Notes: generated by a model not told the origin, from the letters alone. Shown: positions 27,321 to 36,852, numbered from the stretch's first letter. The stretch is DNA of 64,000 nt from Scytonema sp. UIC 10036 (GCF_009725235.1 NZ_WJFC01000038.1:1-64000), one strand, 5' to 3'. Numbers and translations: made by a program.

Positions 27321-27348
27321 GGGCATGCGCTAAAGCGCTACTACGAAC
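27321..27348. repeat. REP palindrome, left copy next to RAYT
   Basis: GGGCATGCGCTAAAGCGC followed by TACTACGAAC. The core GCGCTAAAGCGC is an inverted repeat, and ATGCGCTAAAGCGC plus an (A/T)ACTACGA flank is shared with 27984-28008 in the same orientation. It lies directly beyond the stop of the RAYT gene. Confidence 0.8.
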
Positions 27349-27350
27349 AA

Positions 27351-27944
27351 CTATAAATCATCCCAAGTCTTTCCGTAGTGTCGTACTGGATATTGAATCC
27401 AGCAATTACGTAACCAATCTCTTCCGTAGTTTTCTAAATACCAATGAACGCTACTTTCTGACCAATTATAAGGTGATTCTGACCAATTATGTTTGACTGG
27501 ATTATAATGAATATAGTTCAAAGTGGTGTAGTAATGGCGCTCGGAACGTATTGCGCGATCGCTAAAGGAATACCACACTTTACCTGTGATATTTTCTTCT
27601 AGATTGCATTGACGAGCAGTACAACCGTGTATGGAGCGGATGAGTTTGCTTAAGAGCTTAAAATTTACATTGTTTGTTAATACATGATAGTGGTTGGGTA
27701 AAACTACCCAAGCCAGTATTTCCATGTTTTCATATGTAAAATGCTCGAATAGATTATTTAGGATTTGCTGACGGCGTTGTTCTGTGTTTATCCGACATTT
27801 ATGTTCATAACAAGTAGCGGTAATGAGATAAAATTCACTACCTTGGATTGGATGTGATGGTGAGTGGGGAGGATAACCTTTTTCTAATCTTTCTTGTACT
27901 ATTGCTGCTTTTTGTTCCTGAGTTAGTTTCCGATATTCGTACAT
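27351..27944 (-). CDS. REP-associated tyrosine transposase (RAYT, Y1_Tnp)
   Basis: A 197-residue member of the IS200-like HUH transposases. It begins MYEYRKLTQEQKAAIVQERL, has the metal-binding HUH motif in VVLPNHYHVL and the catalytic Tyr region YTTLNYIHYNPVKH. The ATG at 27944 is chosen; the longer open frame runs into the REP palindrome. RAYTs bind and mobilise REP palindromes, and here one copy flanks each end in the same orientation, so gene plus REPs is probably the source of the family in this genome. Confidence 0.9.
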   Translation of the reverse strand: MYEYRKLTQEQKAAIVQERLEKGYPPHSPSHPIQGSEFYLITATCYEHKCRINTEQRRQQILNNLFEHFTYENMEILAWVVLPNHYHVLTNNVNFKLLSKLIRSIHGCTARQCNLEENITGKVWYSFSDRAIRSERHYYTTLNYIHYNPVKHNWSESPYNWSESSVHWYLENYGRDWLRNCWIQYPVRHYGKTWDDL

Positions 27945-27983
27945 AAAGTGCGGTTTGTCTTGGCGGTTTGGGGAACTGGAGGG

Positions 27984-28008
27984 ACATGCGCTAAAGCGCA
28001 ACTACGAG
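27984..28008. repeat. REP palindrome, right copy next to RAYT
   Basis: ACATGCGCTAAAGCGCAACT followed by ACGAG. It is the upstream partner of the copy at 27321-27348, and matches further copies at 38712-38729 and 61174-61206 (reverse). Confidence 0.82.
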
Positions 28009-28079
28009 CCAAATAATAATTTTCTATCTTGGCATAATAAAGTTCTGGCTATAACCGTGAAATTACAGTAATTATGACA

Positions 28080-28130
28080 GCGATCGCACGGTTGTTCAAA
28101 ATAAGAAGGTATAGGTTATAACTAAAATGT
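28080..28130 (+). repeat. Upstream repeat shared with 26341-26392
   Basis: Second copy of the CGATCGCACGRTTRTT...TATAGGTTATAAC element. It ends 16 bases before the ATG of the helicase remnant. Confidence 0.6.
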
Positions 28131-28146
28131 GATAAAGACTCAGTAT

Positions 28147-28724
28147 ATGAAAATTACTATAAAACTCCATGACTTGTTACAGCAGGCTGAAAGCGCAATT
28201 ACAGCTGCAAGTACATTTCTCAGCCAAAAGCTAGCAATTCTAGATTCTACAGATGTTACTTGTCTGACCCCTGAACAACTAGACCTCATCTTCAGCGCAA
28301 TACCTCAAGATTGGGACTTTGTATAACTTGCGGAAATCATTGATGGTTCTACCCTTACAGAAACTTTGGCCGAACAACTGACTCAATATATTAACCACCG
28401 CTTGGGACGCAGCCAACCCCCAACGACGAATGACCAATTACCAATTACCAATTCTCTTGATATTTTCAACTTCCGCAACGAAGTTATAGGCGACTACCGC
28501 CGCTATATTGAAAGCTTCCTCAGGCTAATTGTAAACCGGATTTTGTTTATCATGAGGAAGCGATCGCAATTTTCTGCGATGGTTCTGCTCATGACCATTC
28601 AGATAAGCGCTCATTAGATCGAGTTGAGCGAGATAACCTGACCTACAACTTTGGTTACACTGTCATTACCCTACGCCATGATGAGGATTGGCGAGCAAAG
28701 TTAAGTATCTTGGCAAGTTTATAA
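28147..28724 (+). pseudogene. Gutted DEAD/DEAH-box helicase (DUF1998 type), ends only
   Basis: From the ATG at 28147 the frame reads MKITIKLHDLLQQAESAITA to QDWDFV, hits a TAA at 28324, and goes on in the same frame as LAEIIDGSTLTETLAEQLTQ to SLDIFNFRNEVIGDYRRYIE. After 28530 a second frame gives NCKPDFVYHEEAIAIFCDGS, then DRVERDNLTYNFGYTVITLR and a TAA at 28724. These match, from memory, the N-terminus and the nuclease-like C-terminus of large cyanobacterial DUF1998 helicases (over 1500 residues). The whole helicase core has been deleted. Confidence 0.68.
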
Positions 28725-28794
28725 CGCAATACAGTTCACTTAAGCAGTTATTTAGAACGGATGTAACGGATGAGTTATCTGTGGCGACGTTCTG

Positions 28795-28887
28795 TATTAT
28801 TGCCAGTTGCATAGCAATAGCACAAGCGATCGCCCTTTGTGAGTCGTCCTTGCAGCTGATGGGCGCACCAAACATGACAAGATACAA
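28795..28887 (-). pseudogene. Fragment of a class III adenylate/guanylate cyclase
   Basis: The minus strand reads MFGAPISCKDDSQRAIACAI followed by AMQLAI, closely resembling the FGAP...DDxxRAxxCAxxMQ stretch in class III nucleotide cyclases. About 30 codons remain, with no other cyclase motif nearby. It lies between the helicase remnant and the propeller-protein gene. Confidence 0.5.
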
Positions 28888-28944
28888 CTCCGCAAGTCCT
28901 CCATATGCCGAACTGGAGATTGCGGCATGGGACTGCTTGCGGAA

Positions 28945-31900
28945 TTAGTTGAACTTAATTTGGACAGTCATGTCGTTATAATCCTTGTCACCACCATTAA
29001 TGAGATCCTCAAAACCAAAAACGTTATCCCCCAACAAACGAACGTGATCTGCCTTGTCAGAGTTAGCGCCCAAGAATGAAAAGTAAACTTGGGGATCGTT
29101 ATTGGGATTATTATCTAACAGTGCATCGGGGTTGTCATTGATGATGATAAACGGGGCAAACAGCGAACCGCCGTTGAAAGTACTGGTGAAGTTTGCTGTC
29201 GCGTTGTTGTTTACCTTCAAGTCAATACCACCAACACGTCCGGCGACGGCAGCTTGTGCGTAACCAGTATCTCCTGGACGCAAGTCAATGATACCATCGC
29301 CATTAGTGTCAATACCACCTTTATCATCAGCTATTTTATAGAAGCCAATAAAGTTATCGAAAGTAGCTTCTCTGTTCACAGTAAAGTCAGCTTTGACAGA
29401 TGTGTTAACTTGTCGCAAGTCGATCAGTTCATTTTGCAGCTTGCCTTGCAAACCAGTTCCTAAGGAAATAGCTTCATCTGTTGCTTTCACGTTGACAACA
29501 AAATCATTAAAGTTACTATCTTGAGCCAATGGATCTTTCCAAGCCAGAGAGAATTCTCCATCATCCAAGCTTTCGACTTTGAAATTTGTGCTAGATGGAA
29601 AAACAACTTTTGATAAAGAAGTTTTATCAAGAAATACAGTATCGGTAGTGCTATCGCTTACTATGTAGAATCGCAAGTTAGCATTGGAGTCAAAGACTAA
29701 CTTGCGTGTTAAGTCAGTATTAAATCCATTTGGAACATTGGCAAGAGCAGAAAAAATTACCTGAGATCGATTCAACGCGGCTTCGCTGTAACCCGTAGAG
29801 TCAGGTGCAAGCCCGTTGATTCGACCTTGTGCATCATCAACGGTAAATACTCCTAGTTCGTTGACTCGTTGAGAATTGTGTCCTGCAAGTTTAACTGAAA
29901 TTTTGGCTTGACTGCTGCTACTTTGACCTTTGATAGCGAAAACATCAAAAGCAATTTTAGTTAACTCAGAAGTTGTTGTCGGCTTAGTAGTTGAAGTAGA
30001 TTCATTTGAGATGTTAGTAGATTGGTTGTTTTGGTTTGGGTCTACGGTAGTCGGATTCTGTGCTGAGTTTACCGGAGGTTCGTTAACATCGTTGACGTTG
30101 ATAGTCAACTGCTTGTCAAAGTAAAGTCCACCTTTATCGGTCGTCCGGGTTCGAATATTGTAACTTGATTTGCTCTCAAAGTTGGGGGAGCGCTCGATCC
30201 GTAGTTTGTTGTTGTTAATCGTGAAGATGCTATTATCAATATCCCCATCCCCTGCTACCAAACTGTAAACGAACTGGTCGTTGGGGTCTGCGTCTGTAGT
30301 GGTGAATGTACCAATTTCTGTTCCTACAGGCACATTTTCATCTACGGTGGTAGCACTCAATACTAAATTGTTTGGGGCTTGATTGCTTTTGTTGATAATA
30401 GTAACTGTGGCAGTGGTGTTAGATAAACCCAGATTGTAATTTTGTGTATCTACCAGATTTAGGGTGAGACTTTCATCGCTTTCGTCAAAGAGATTATCGT
30501 CAATCGGAGCGATCGTAATGTCTACAAAAGATTGATTGACATCAAGAGTTGCTGTACCTGTAAGAGTTGGGTTGAAATCAGTTCCGTTAGTGACGGTACC
30601 AGAAATGGTGTAGGTTACTTGAAGTGGTAAACTGGTGTCGCCAGAACGACCGATACGAAAAATACCTACGTCACCCGATTCGGTAGCAGATGCATCAATG
30701 GCAGCAATAGCGACAATAGGTAAATTGTCAAAGACAAAGATGTCACGGCTGCCGTTTGTATCTCCTGTTACCAAATTGCTTGCATATGTCTCAAACGCTA
30801 TGTAATTTCCATTAGCAGATACAGTAGGGTTGTAGGAAAACTCATTCCCCTGATTGCCCTGTGAGTCTACTGTAAGGCGTCTAATAGTACTTGTCTGTGT
30901 GTCGTAGACGAAGATATCACCAATGCCGTTAGTATCATTCGCTACTAAGTTACTAGCAGATGAACCAAACGTCACATAGCGTCCATCTGCTGAGATCGCA
31001 GGAGAAAAGGAATCGTTATTCCCCTGATTGCCTTGTGAATCTACAGAAACGCGTCGGATGGTACTTGTCTGAGTATCGTAGATAAAGATATCAGCAGTGC
31101 CGTTAGTGTCATTCTCTACCAGGTTGCTAGCGTATGACTCAAACGCAACATAGCGTCCTGAAGCTGAAATGACAGGGTTGTAGGAAACGTCATTCCCCTC
31201 TACACCCAGTGAACTGACAGAAATGCGGCGGGTGGTATTGTTTTGAGTGTCGTAGACAAAGACATCACGATTGTTATTAGTATCGTTTGCCACTAAATTA
31301 CTGGCAAGTGAATCAAACGCTACATAAAGTCCATCTGTTGAAATTGCGGGGGCAAAAGATTCGCCGTTCCCTTGATTGCCTGCTGAACTTACAGAAATGC
31401 GACGGGTCGTTCCTGTGAGACTATCGTGAACAAAGATGTCGTTTAAACCATTCGTATCATTTGCTACTAAATTATCGGCATAGGACTCAAATGCTACATA
31501 GCGTCCATTTGAGGAAATGACGGGAGATGAAGATGCCTCATTCGTGCGATCGCCCTGTGAACTTATGGAAACGAGTTTAGTGCTTCCTGTTAAAGTATCG
31601 TAGACAAAAATATCGCTAAAGTTGTTAGCGTCACCTGCTACTAGATTGCTAGCAAAGGACTCAAACGCAACATAATTTCCATCTGCTGAGATACTGGGAT
31701 TTCCGACAGAGTTATTTCCTTCAATGCCTCCTGTTCCTATGGAAACGCGTTTAGTAGTGCCTGTCTGAGTATCGTAGACAAAAACGTCACTGGAATTATT
31801 AGTGTCATTGGATACTAAATTACTAGCATCAGACCGAAAGGCTACATAACGCCCGTCTGCCGAGATACCTGGACTGAAGGAGTTGTCATTCCCCTGATTA

Positions 31901-31983
31901 CCTCCCAAACCTACGGAGATACGGCTGATGTTTAATGCTTTAATATTTGCTACATCAAACTTTTGTGTTTCAGTTGTCTGCAT
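28945..31983 (-). CDS. Secreted modular protein: 7-blade propeller, Calx-beta, cadherin, DUF4114
   Basis: A 1012-residue protein without N-terminal signal peptide. Residues about 18-425 form seven repeats of 58 residues, each with (I/V)SADGRYVAFxS, ASNLVxxDTN and DIFVYDTQT, a TolB/WD40-like beta-propeller. A Calx-beta domain follows (about 430-535), then a cadherin-like repeat with VDENVPVG and NDVNEPP, a linker rich in Thr/Ser/Asn, and two DUF4114-like modules, the last ending GGDKDYNDMTVQIKF. Absence of a Sec signal plus Asp-rich calcium-binding C-terminus suggests type I secretion. Role: calcium-dependent surface or matrix protein (inference). Confidence 0.82.
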   Translation of the reverse strand: MQTTETQKFDVANIKALNISRISVGLGGNQGNDNSFSPGISADGRYVAFRSDASNLVSNDTNNSSDVFVYDTQTGTTKRVSIGTGGIEGNNSVGNPSISADGNYVAFESFASNLVAGDANNFSDIFVYDTLTGSTKLVSISSQGDRTNEASSSPVISSNGRYVAFESYADNLVANDTNGLNDIFVHDSLTGTTRRISVSSAGNQGNGESFAPAISTDGLYVAFDSLASNLVANDTNNNRDVFVYDTQNNTTRRISVSSLGVEGNDVSYNPVISASGRYVAFESYASNLVENDTNGTADIFIYDTQTSTIRRVSVDSQGNQGNNDSFSPAISADGRYVTFGSSASNLVANDTNGIGDIFVYDTQTSTIRRLTVDSQGNQGNEFSYNPTVSANGNYIAFETYASNLVTGDTNGSRDIFVFDNLPIVAIAAIDASATESGDVGIFRIGRSGDTSLPLQVTYTISGTVTNGTDFNPTLTGTATLDVNQSFVDITIAPIDDNLFDESDESLTLNLVDTQNYNLGLSNTTATVTIINKSNQAPNNLVLSATTVDENVPVGTEIGTFTTTDADPNDQFVYSLVAGDGDIDNSIFTINNNKLRIERSPNFESKSSYNIRTRTTDKGGLYFDKQLTINVNDVNEPPVNSAQNPTTVDPNQNNQSTNISNESTSTTKPTTTSELTKIAFDVFAIKGQSSSSQAKISVKLAGHNSQRVNELGVFTVDDAQGRINGLAPDSTGYSEAALNRSQVIFSALANVPNGFNTDLTRKLVFDSNANLRFYIVSDSTTDTVFLDKTSLSKVVFPSSTNFKVESLDDGEFSLAWKDPLAQDSNFNDFVVNVKATDEAISLGTGLQGKLQNELIDLRQVNTSVKADFTVNREATFDNFIGFYKIADDKGGIDTNGDGIIDLRPGDTGYAQAAVAGRVGGIDLKVNNNATANFTSTFNGGSLFAPFIIINDNPDALLDNNPNNDPQVYFSFLGANSDKADHVRLLGDNVFGFEDLINGGDKDYNDMTVQIKFN

Positions 31984-32027
31984 GAGTGTTTGTTATGGAA
32001 TGTAGGGCAAAGTCAAAACATTTGTCG

Positions 32028-33497
32028 TTAAAGCGGTGGTGCGGGAAGAGGTTTTGCTTTAGCTGCCGTTGGACTTATACCACCTTGTCCTACTTCAAAC
32101 TGACTCATCATGTCGAAATCTTCATGAACCATATTGTGGCAATGGTACATAAACTTACCCTGCTGTGGTCCAAATATCCCAATCACTCGCACTATCTCGT
32201 CTTCACCAACGTAAAAAACATCTTTCCAGCCCCGCTCATATGGAAGAGGTGGTTGACCGTTGCGATCGAGCATTTGAAGCTTCACTCCGTGCAGATGCAT
32301 GGGATGAACCCCAGCATTTACGGGATGGCGAAATGTCCAAATTTCCACTTGATTCAATGGTATGTTGGCGTCAATTCGATTAAGGTTCCATCGATTGCCG
32401 TTGATGACCCACACTCCATTAATTTGGTCAAGGTCGAAGTCACGGGTTCGCACAGCAGCAGATTCAGGAATAAATTGAATATTGCGTAGTACGTTAGGAA
32501 TAGAACTATTATCTGTTTCAGCCCGCACTACATCAAAACACATAATTTTATCTGTATTTGAAAAATTAAAATTACTCTGTAGTGGAAGATTTTGTAGTTC
32601 TACCCGAGTTCCTATAGGATATCTGGAAAAATCAATAATAAAGTCGTACCGTTCTCCAGGTGCAATACGTAGCTCTGGAGTATTTACTGGTGCAGCCATT
32701 AAACCACCATCAGTACCGATCGCAATTAAACTATCTCCTGTACTGAGACTCAATCTATAAGACCGAGAACTTGATGCGTTTAACACTCGAAAACGATATT
32801 TGCGATTAGCCAGCTGCATAAAAGGCCAAGGTACCCCATTGACAAGTATCACGTCGCCCATCACAGTGGTCTGATTGTTAGTATTTAGAATGAACGAACC
32901 GTCAGGTGCGAATTGTCTATCCTGAATTATCAGAGGTACATCATAATTTCCTTGAGGAAGTTGCAACGCAAGCTCTTCATCATCTTGAACTATATACATT
33001 CCTGCTAACCCCATATACACGTTTCGGGTAGTCTGAGTATGCCCGTGGTCGTGATACCAAAAATTAGCAGCAAAGGTGTTGGGATAAAGGTAATCCTTGT
33101 AATACCTTGGAGAAATGGAGTCTGTAGCGTAGCCATCGTACTGAGGTGGAGATTCCATTCCGTGTAGGTGAATAGATGTGCTTATATCAAGATTATTGAT
33201 AAATCGTACAAATGTTCGCCGACCTTTAGATTGTTTAATTAACGGTCCGGGGAATATACCGTTATAGCCCCAAATCTCCGTAGTGCGCCCTGGTAATATC
33301 TCTACTTGAGCCTTCCGCATTGTGATTTGGTAATAATCAGTTGTTGAATCTTTACGTACTGGATTTAACACTGGTGGTGTGCGAAAGGGAAGTGTAAATG
33401 GCACAATGCTTCCACTTAATTGAGCGTTTCCTCGATTTTGAAGTCCTATGGGAAGCAAAAGGGTACCCCTGCAAGCGCGCAAGTTTCCGCGCTTCAC
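32028..33497 (-). CDS. Multicopper oxidase (laccase/CotA-like)
   Basis: The protein carries all four copper-binding motifs: HLHGMES, WYHDHGHT, HPMHLHG and HCHNMVHEDFDMM, with Met as axial ligand of the type 1 copper. It oxidises phenols, bilirubin-like tetrapyrroles or metals with oxygen. The in-frame start would be a GTG at 33497, but in the +1 frame an ATG at 33516 gives MNKMSMREARKLARLQG, which looks like a degenerate Tat signal start and would join the main frame at GTLLLPIGLQ. A frameshift at about 33455-33470 is therefore likely, and export may be lost. Confidence 0.85.
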   Translation of the reverse strand: MKRGNLRACRGTLLLPIGLQNRGNAQLSGSIVPFTLPFRTPPVLNPVRKDSTTDYYQITMRKAQVEILPGRTTEIWGYNGIFPGPLIKQSKGRRTFVRFINNLDISTSIHLHGMESPPQYDGYATDSISPRYYKDYLYPNTFAANFWYHDHGHTQTTRNVYMGLAGMYIVQDDEELALQLPQGNYDVPLIIQDRQFAPDGSFILNTNNQTTVMGDVILVNGVPWPFMQLANRKYRFRVLNASSSRSYRLSLSTGDSLIAIGTDGGLMAAPVNTPELRIAPGERYDFIIDFSRYPIGTRVELQNLPLQSNFNFSNTDKIMCFDVVRAETDNSSIPNVLRNIQFIPESAAVRTRDFDLDQINGVWVINGNRWNLNRIDANIPLNQVEIWTFRHPVNAGVHPMHLHGVKLQMLDRNGQPPLPYERGWKDVFYVGEDEIVRVIGIFGPQQGKFMYHCHNMVHEDFDMMSQFEVGQGGISPTAAKAKPLPAPPL

Positions 33498-33516
33498 GCA
33501 TGCTCATTTTGTTCAT

Positions 33517-34430
33517 ACCCAAATTTTTCAGTTATATGTAGTATAATTCGGCTATCTTAGAAGCGTCAATTTTTTTTACATTTGTTTTACAGAATAAAAT
33601 ATACAGCAGTTGTTACGTTTTGAAACTAAGATACGAAATTTAGTAGTGTCACATAAGACAAGATCTTTAATAAACAATATATTCCTTGGATTATGAGCAC
33701 AACTATGGCAACATTATCACATAAATTATAATGGGCGGTCGTAGAAAATTCCTCAAATATGAAGATCATTCCCTAAGGTGCAAAATTTATTATTACATTA
33801 AATTATTACACATAGAAAATATACATTTTTCTGAAAAAATTTTAGTTAGGCCGCTAAGTATTGAATTTTAATTATCAAACTATTTTACGGTCCATCGGTG
33901 TTTTTACTATCGGGTAGATTATGTACAGATCAAACAACTATGAAGCAATGCGTTCTTTTCTTTAAACTAAGTAAATGAACTGAATTCCCTGTTATCCGAT
34001 ACCAGATCATCTTTTTTTAGTGATACAAATATTCTGGTAAAGGGCGCAATGCAAGAGGCGCCCATACGACCCATATATATGTATCAGCACATCGTGAATT
34101 GGTATTAGGCAAGTTTACTCTCATTCTGCAATATCGAGAATTCTTCATAATAGACATCTCCGAATAAGATGTAAGGGCGCTCTTGCGTTGCGACCCTACC
34201 AAGATTTTAGGGTAATACGCAATTACTCTCTTCTCATTAAAAAGACCCAAATCTCTTAGCTCTTATGTGTGTTCTGGCCTAGTAACGTTCATTAAATCAG
34301 TGATCTTCTGACGCAAAGACAGTCAGAACAGGTTGTATTGGCAAACAGGAACCCCACCTGAAATGTCTAGATCTTTTAGTATTTTTAGGTAGGGACTGCG
34401 CGTTCTCATTTCTGTTCAAAATGCGTATCT
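33517..34430. other. Long gene-free region
   Basis: About 0.9 kb of AT-rich DNA with stops in all frames. A 77-codon minus-strand frame at 34017-34250 has a composition unlike a real protein and no match I know. No tRNA, riboswitch or clear terminator was recognised. It probably contains the promoter of the multicopper oxidase gene. Confidence 0.45.
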
Positions 34431-35798
34431 TTAGTTGTGGGCAGCGTCAATAAACTCTGGCCGGAACTGACTGACAACCTTATCCAATCCTACAGAGTGT
34501 GCTGCTTTAAATAGAATTCGATCGCCCTCTTGTACAAATGTCTTTAACCGAGCTACCAAATCTCCATGGGTTGAAAAGCATTCACAGGGTACACCTTCTG
34601 CACTCTCGGCTATAGCTTCGGCATCTTTTCCATCAACCAAAACCAACAAAGCGTCCAAGTTTAATTTTCGCACTGTCTCTCCCACTTTTTGGTGAATTTG
34701 CTGCGATCGCTCTCCTAATTCTTTCATTGCACCGAGTACAGCTATCCGCCGATGACCTGGTGTTTCCGCTAGTAAATTTAATGCTGCTTGCATTGCCTCT
34801 GGTGCAGCATTGTATGTTTCGTCCAATATTACCACATCATTGGACAAAGTAAAACGCTGCGATCGCCCTCCTGGCATATTCACCGTCACACCCGATTCTA
34901 AAAATGACCAATCAATATCCAGCACTTGCGCGACTGCTAAAGCTGCTAGAAAGTTGGTTGCATTGTGGCGTCCGGGTAAAGGTAAGGGTAACTGTATCCC
35001 AGCAACTTCAATGGTTTCGCTATCAACGAGTCTGCCTTGGATATCACCACCAGACAACCCATAGGTTAAAACTTTTCCCTGCCACACTTTCGCTGCTGTT
35101 TCAATCAATAGCGGACAATCATGGTTGAGAATTGCTACACTATTTTTAGGCATTTCTGCTAGCAACTCACATTTTGCTTGAGCGATCGCTTCCTCAGAAC
35201 CCAAAAGCTCAATGTGTGCCGTGCCGACATTCGTAATCACCCCAATGGTTGGATATGCTATGTGAGTCAGTTCGGCAATTTGCCCTTTTCCGCGCATCGC
35301 CATTTCAATAACCGCAAAGTCATGTTCTCTAGTCAGTTGCAGCAAAGTCTTTGGCACACCAATTTCGTTATTGTAATTGCCGTATGTTTTAAGAACTTTT
35401 CCTTTTGTCGCTAAAACAGCAGCAATGAGTTCTTTAGTGGTAGTTTTACCTACCGAACCTGTGACCCCAATAACTGGAATTTGAAACCGATCCCGCCACC
35501 ATCTACCAATTTTCTGATAAGCCAAGAGTGTATCATCGACTTGCAAGATCGGAAATTCAACACTCTCATATTTAAAATCGACAATAGCTGCCAAAGCACC
35601 ATTGTCTATAGCCGTTTGGATAAATTCATGTCCGTCAAATCTCTCACCACGCAAAGCCACAAATATTTCACCTGGCTTGATAATACGGCTGTCCGTTTGT
35701 ATACCGTTGCTTAATTGTGCTAGCTCATTTTCAAATAAATTAACGGGTTGAGCAGAAAGAATCTCAACTAACTGGCTTAGAGCGATCGAAAAAGACAT
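34431..35798 (-). CDS. murF: UDP-N-acetylmuramoyl-tripeptide--D-alanyl-D-alanine ligase
   Basis: MurF adds D-Ala-D-Ala to the peptidoglycan precursor in the cytoplasm. The 455-residue protein has the Mur-ligase N-terminal domain (TDSRxIKPGEIFVAL), ATP loop GVTGSVGKTTTKELIA at about 114-129, the central NYNNEIGVPKTLL motif of MurF, EMAMRGKGQI, and the C-terminal domain with DETYNAAPEAMQAAL. Length and motifs are normal. It is monocistronic here. Confidence 0.96.
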   Translation of the reverse strand: MSFSIALSQLVEILSAQPVNLFENELAQLSNGIQTDSRIIKPGEIFVALRGERFDGHEFIQTAIDNGALAAIVDFKYESVEFPILQVDDTLLAYQKIGRWWRDRFQIPVIGVTGSVGKTTTKELIAAVLATKGKVLKTYGNYNNEIGVPKTLLQLTREHDFAVIEMAMRGKGQIAELTHIAYPTIGVITNVGTAHIELLGSEEAIAQAKCELLAEMPKNSVAILNHDCPLLIETAAKVWQGKVLTYGLSGGDIQGRLVDSETIEVAGIQLPLPLPGRHNATNFLAALAVAQVLDIDWSFLESGVTVNMPGGRSQRFTLSNDVVILDETYNAAPEAMQAALNLLAETPGHRRIAVLGAMKELGERSQQIHQKVGETVRKLNLDALLVLVDGKDAEAIAESAEGVPCECFSTHGDLVARLKTFVQEGDRILFKAAHSVGLDKVVSQFRPEFIDAAHN

Positions 35799-36031
35799 AA
35801 TTTTAAATTTTAATCTTCGTTACTTCACTTAGGGAACACCTCGCCCATATGCAGGACAAGATTCCTTAAATGTTAATACTGTTCCAAGTTATCTGGAACA
35901 GCCCGGAAATTTTAACAGTGAACAGTGACTGGTGACCAGGTATCGGCGCTACAATCATGAGAATAGCCCTAGTAATGTGATACCCACCAGTAAAAAAACG
36001 CAGAACTCGTGCGAACCCACATAAAAGCATA

Positions 36032-36057
36032 GCCAAAAGAGCTAAATCTCTTTTGGC
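36032..36057 (-). terminator. Hairpin downstream of the TerB-like gene
   Basis: GCCAAAAGAG, six bases, CTCTTTTGGC: a perfect 10-bp stem. It lies about 120 bases beyond the stop of the TerB-like gene and upstream of murF. No long U-run follows, so it may be a weak terminator or RNA-stabilising element. Confidence 0.5.
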
Positions 36058-36173
36058 AATCCTAATGTATAAGAGTTTATGGAATTGAGTCTATATGAGT
36101 TTTGGCTACAGGAGCATAATAAAACAAGCTCTGCTCCAAACGTTCAATATATAACATTTTTCAGAAAAAAGCA

Positions 36174-36620
36174 TTAGCCCCTGTTCTTAATCACCATCAC
36201 TTCCACAATCTGAGTAGCGATGTCACGAGAAATGTCCAAAGAGTGGCACAAGTCGTTCAAGAAATCCTGCTCTTCTCGAGTCACGATACCGTCTGCCAAT
36301 ACCAAATCCGCAGCGACTGCAAAAGCAGCTTCTTTCAAGTCATAGGGTAAAGATTCTTTTGCTAAGTTAAATAAAGCGTCTAAACCATCCCTTCTTAGAA
36401 TACCAAGAAGCTTGTCAAACATTCTGTTGATGACATCATTGGAATAACTTCTGAAGAGCTTCATCCGAGACAGTGTAGCAGAAACACTACGAGCCTCCTC
36501 ATCAGAAAGATATCCGTCTGAGGCAGTTGCAGCCAAGGTGATAGCAGCAAAAGCTTCTGCTGGCGTGAGGATGTCGTAGACTTGGCTTTGTGCGCCAAAC
36601 ACTTTGTCAAATAGACCCAT
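36174..36620 (-). CDS. TerB-like tellurite-resistance domain protein
   Basis: A 148-residue all-helical protein with two TerB-type acidic motifs, ATASDGYLSDEEARSV (about 33-48) and LVLADGIVTREEQDFL (about 108-123). TerB domains bind metal ions through such residues and are linked to stress and phage resistance, but function in cyanobacteria is undetermined. It is a single gene beginning MGLFDKVFG, a common start of this family. Confidence 0.85.
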   Translation of the reverse strand: MGLFDKVFGAQSQVYDILTPAEAFAAITLAATASDGYLSDEEARSVSATLSRMKLFRSYSNDVINRMFDKLLGILRRDGLDALFNLAKESLPYDLKEAAFAVAADLVLADGIVTREEQDFLNDLCHSLDISRDIATQIVEVMVIKNRG

Positions 36621-36852
36621 TGTTGTTTACTCCCTAATTGGTGTCTCATCAGCAGTGCGTCTACCCATGCTTAGATCGCTGTCGGTGGATGGTGCATCGC
36701 TATGAGACTCTTATGCTTTAGTGTTCCCAAGATTTTTCACAAATGAACACTTCCACTTAATTGTTCTTGACAAAAAGCTAACTTTTCGCTAAAGGGAGTA
36801 AAACTTCTCGTACACGTAGATGTTAGTTAGTATCGATTTTAGCGATATAACC

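Noticed and set aside
27129..27356. 75-codon plus-strand frame before the RAYT gene
   Set aside because: Starts at TTG and its end encodes the REP palindrome, so coding is unlikely.
31986..32489. 167-codon plus-strand frame over the multicopper oxidase gene
   Set aside because: It is antisense to the conserved copper-binding C-terminus and has no recognisable domain or start signal.
34017..34250. 77-codon minus-strand frame in the gap before murF
   Set aside because: No domain, unusual composition and no ribosome binding site; probably chance.
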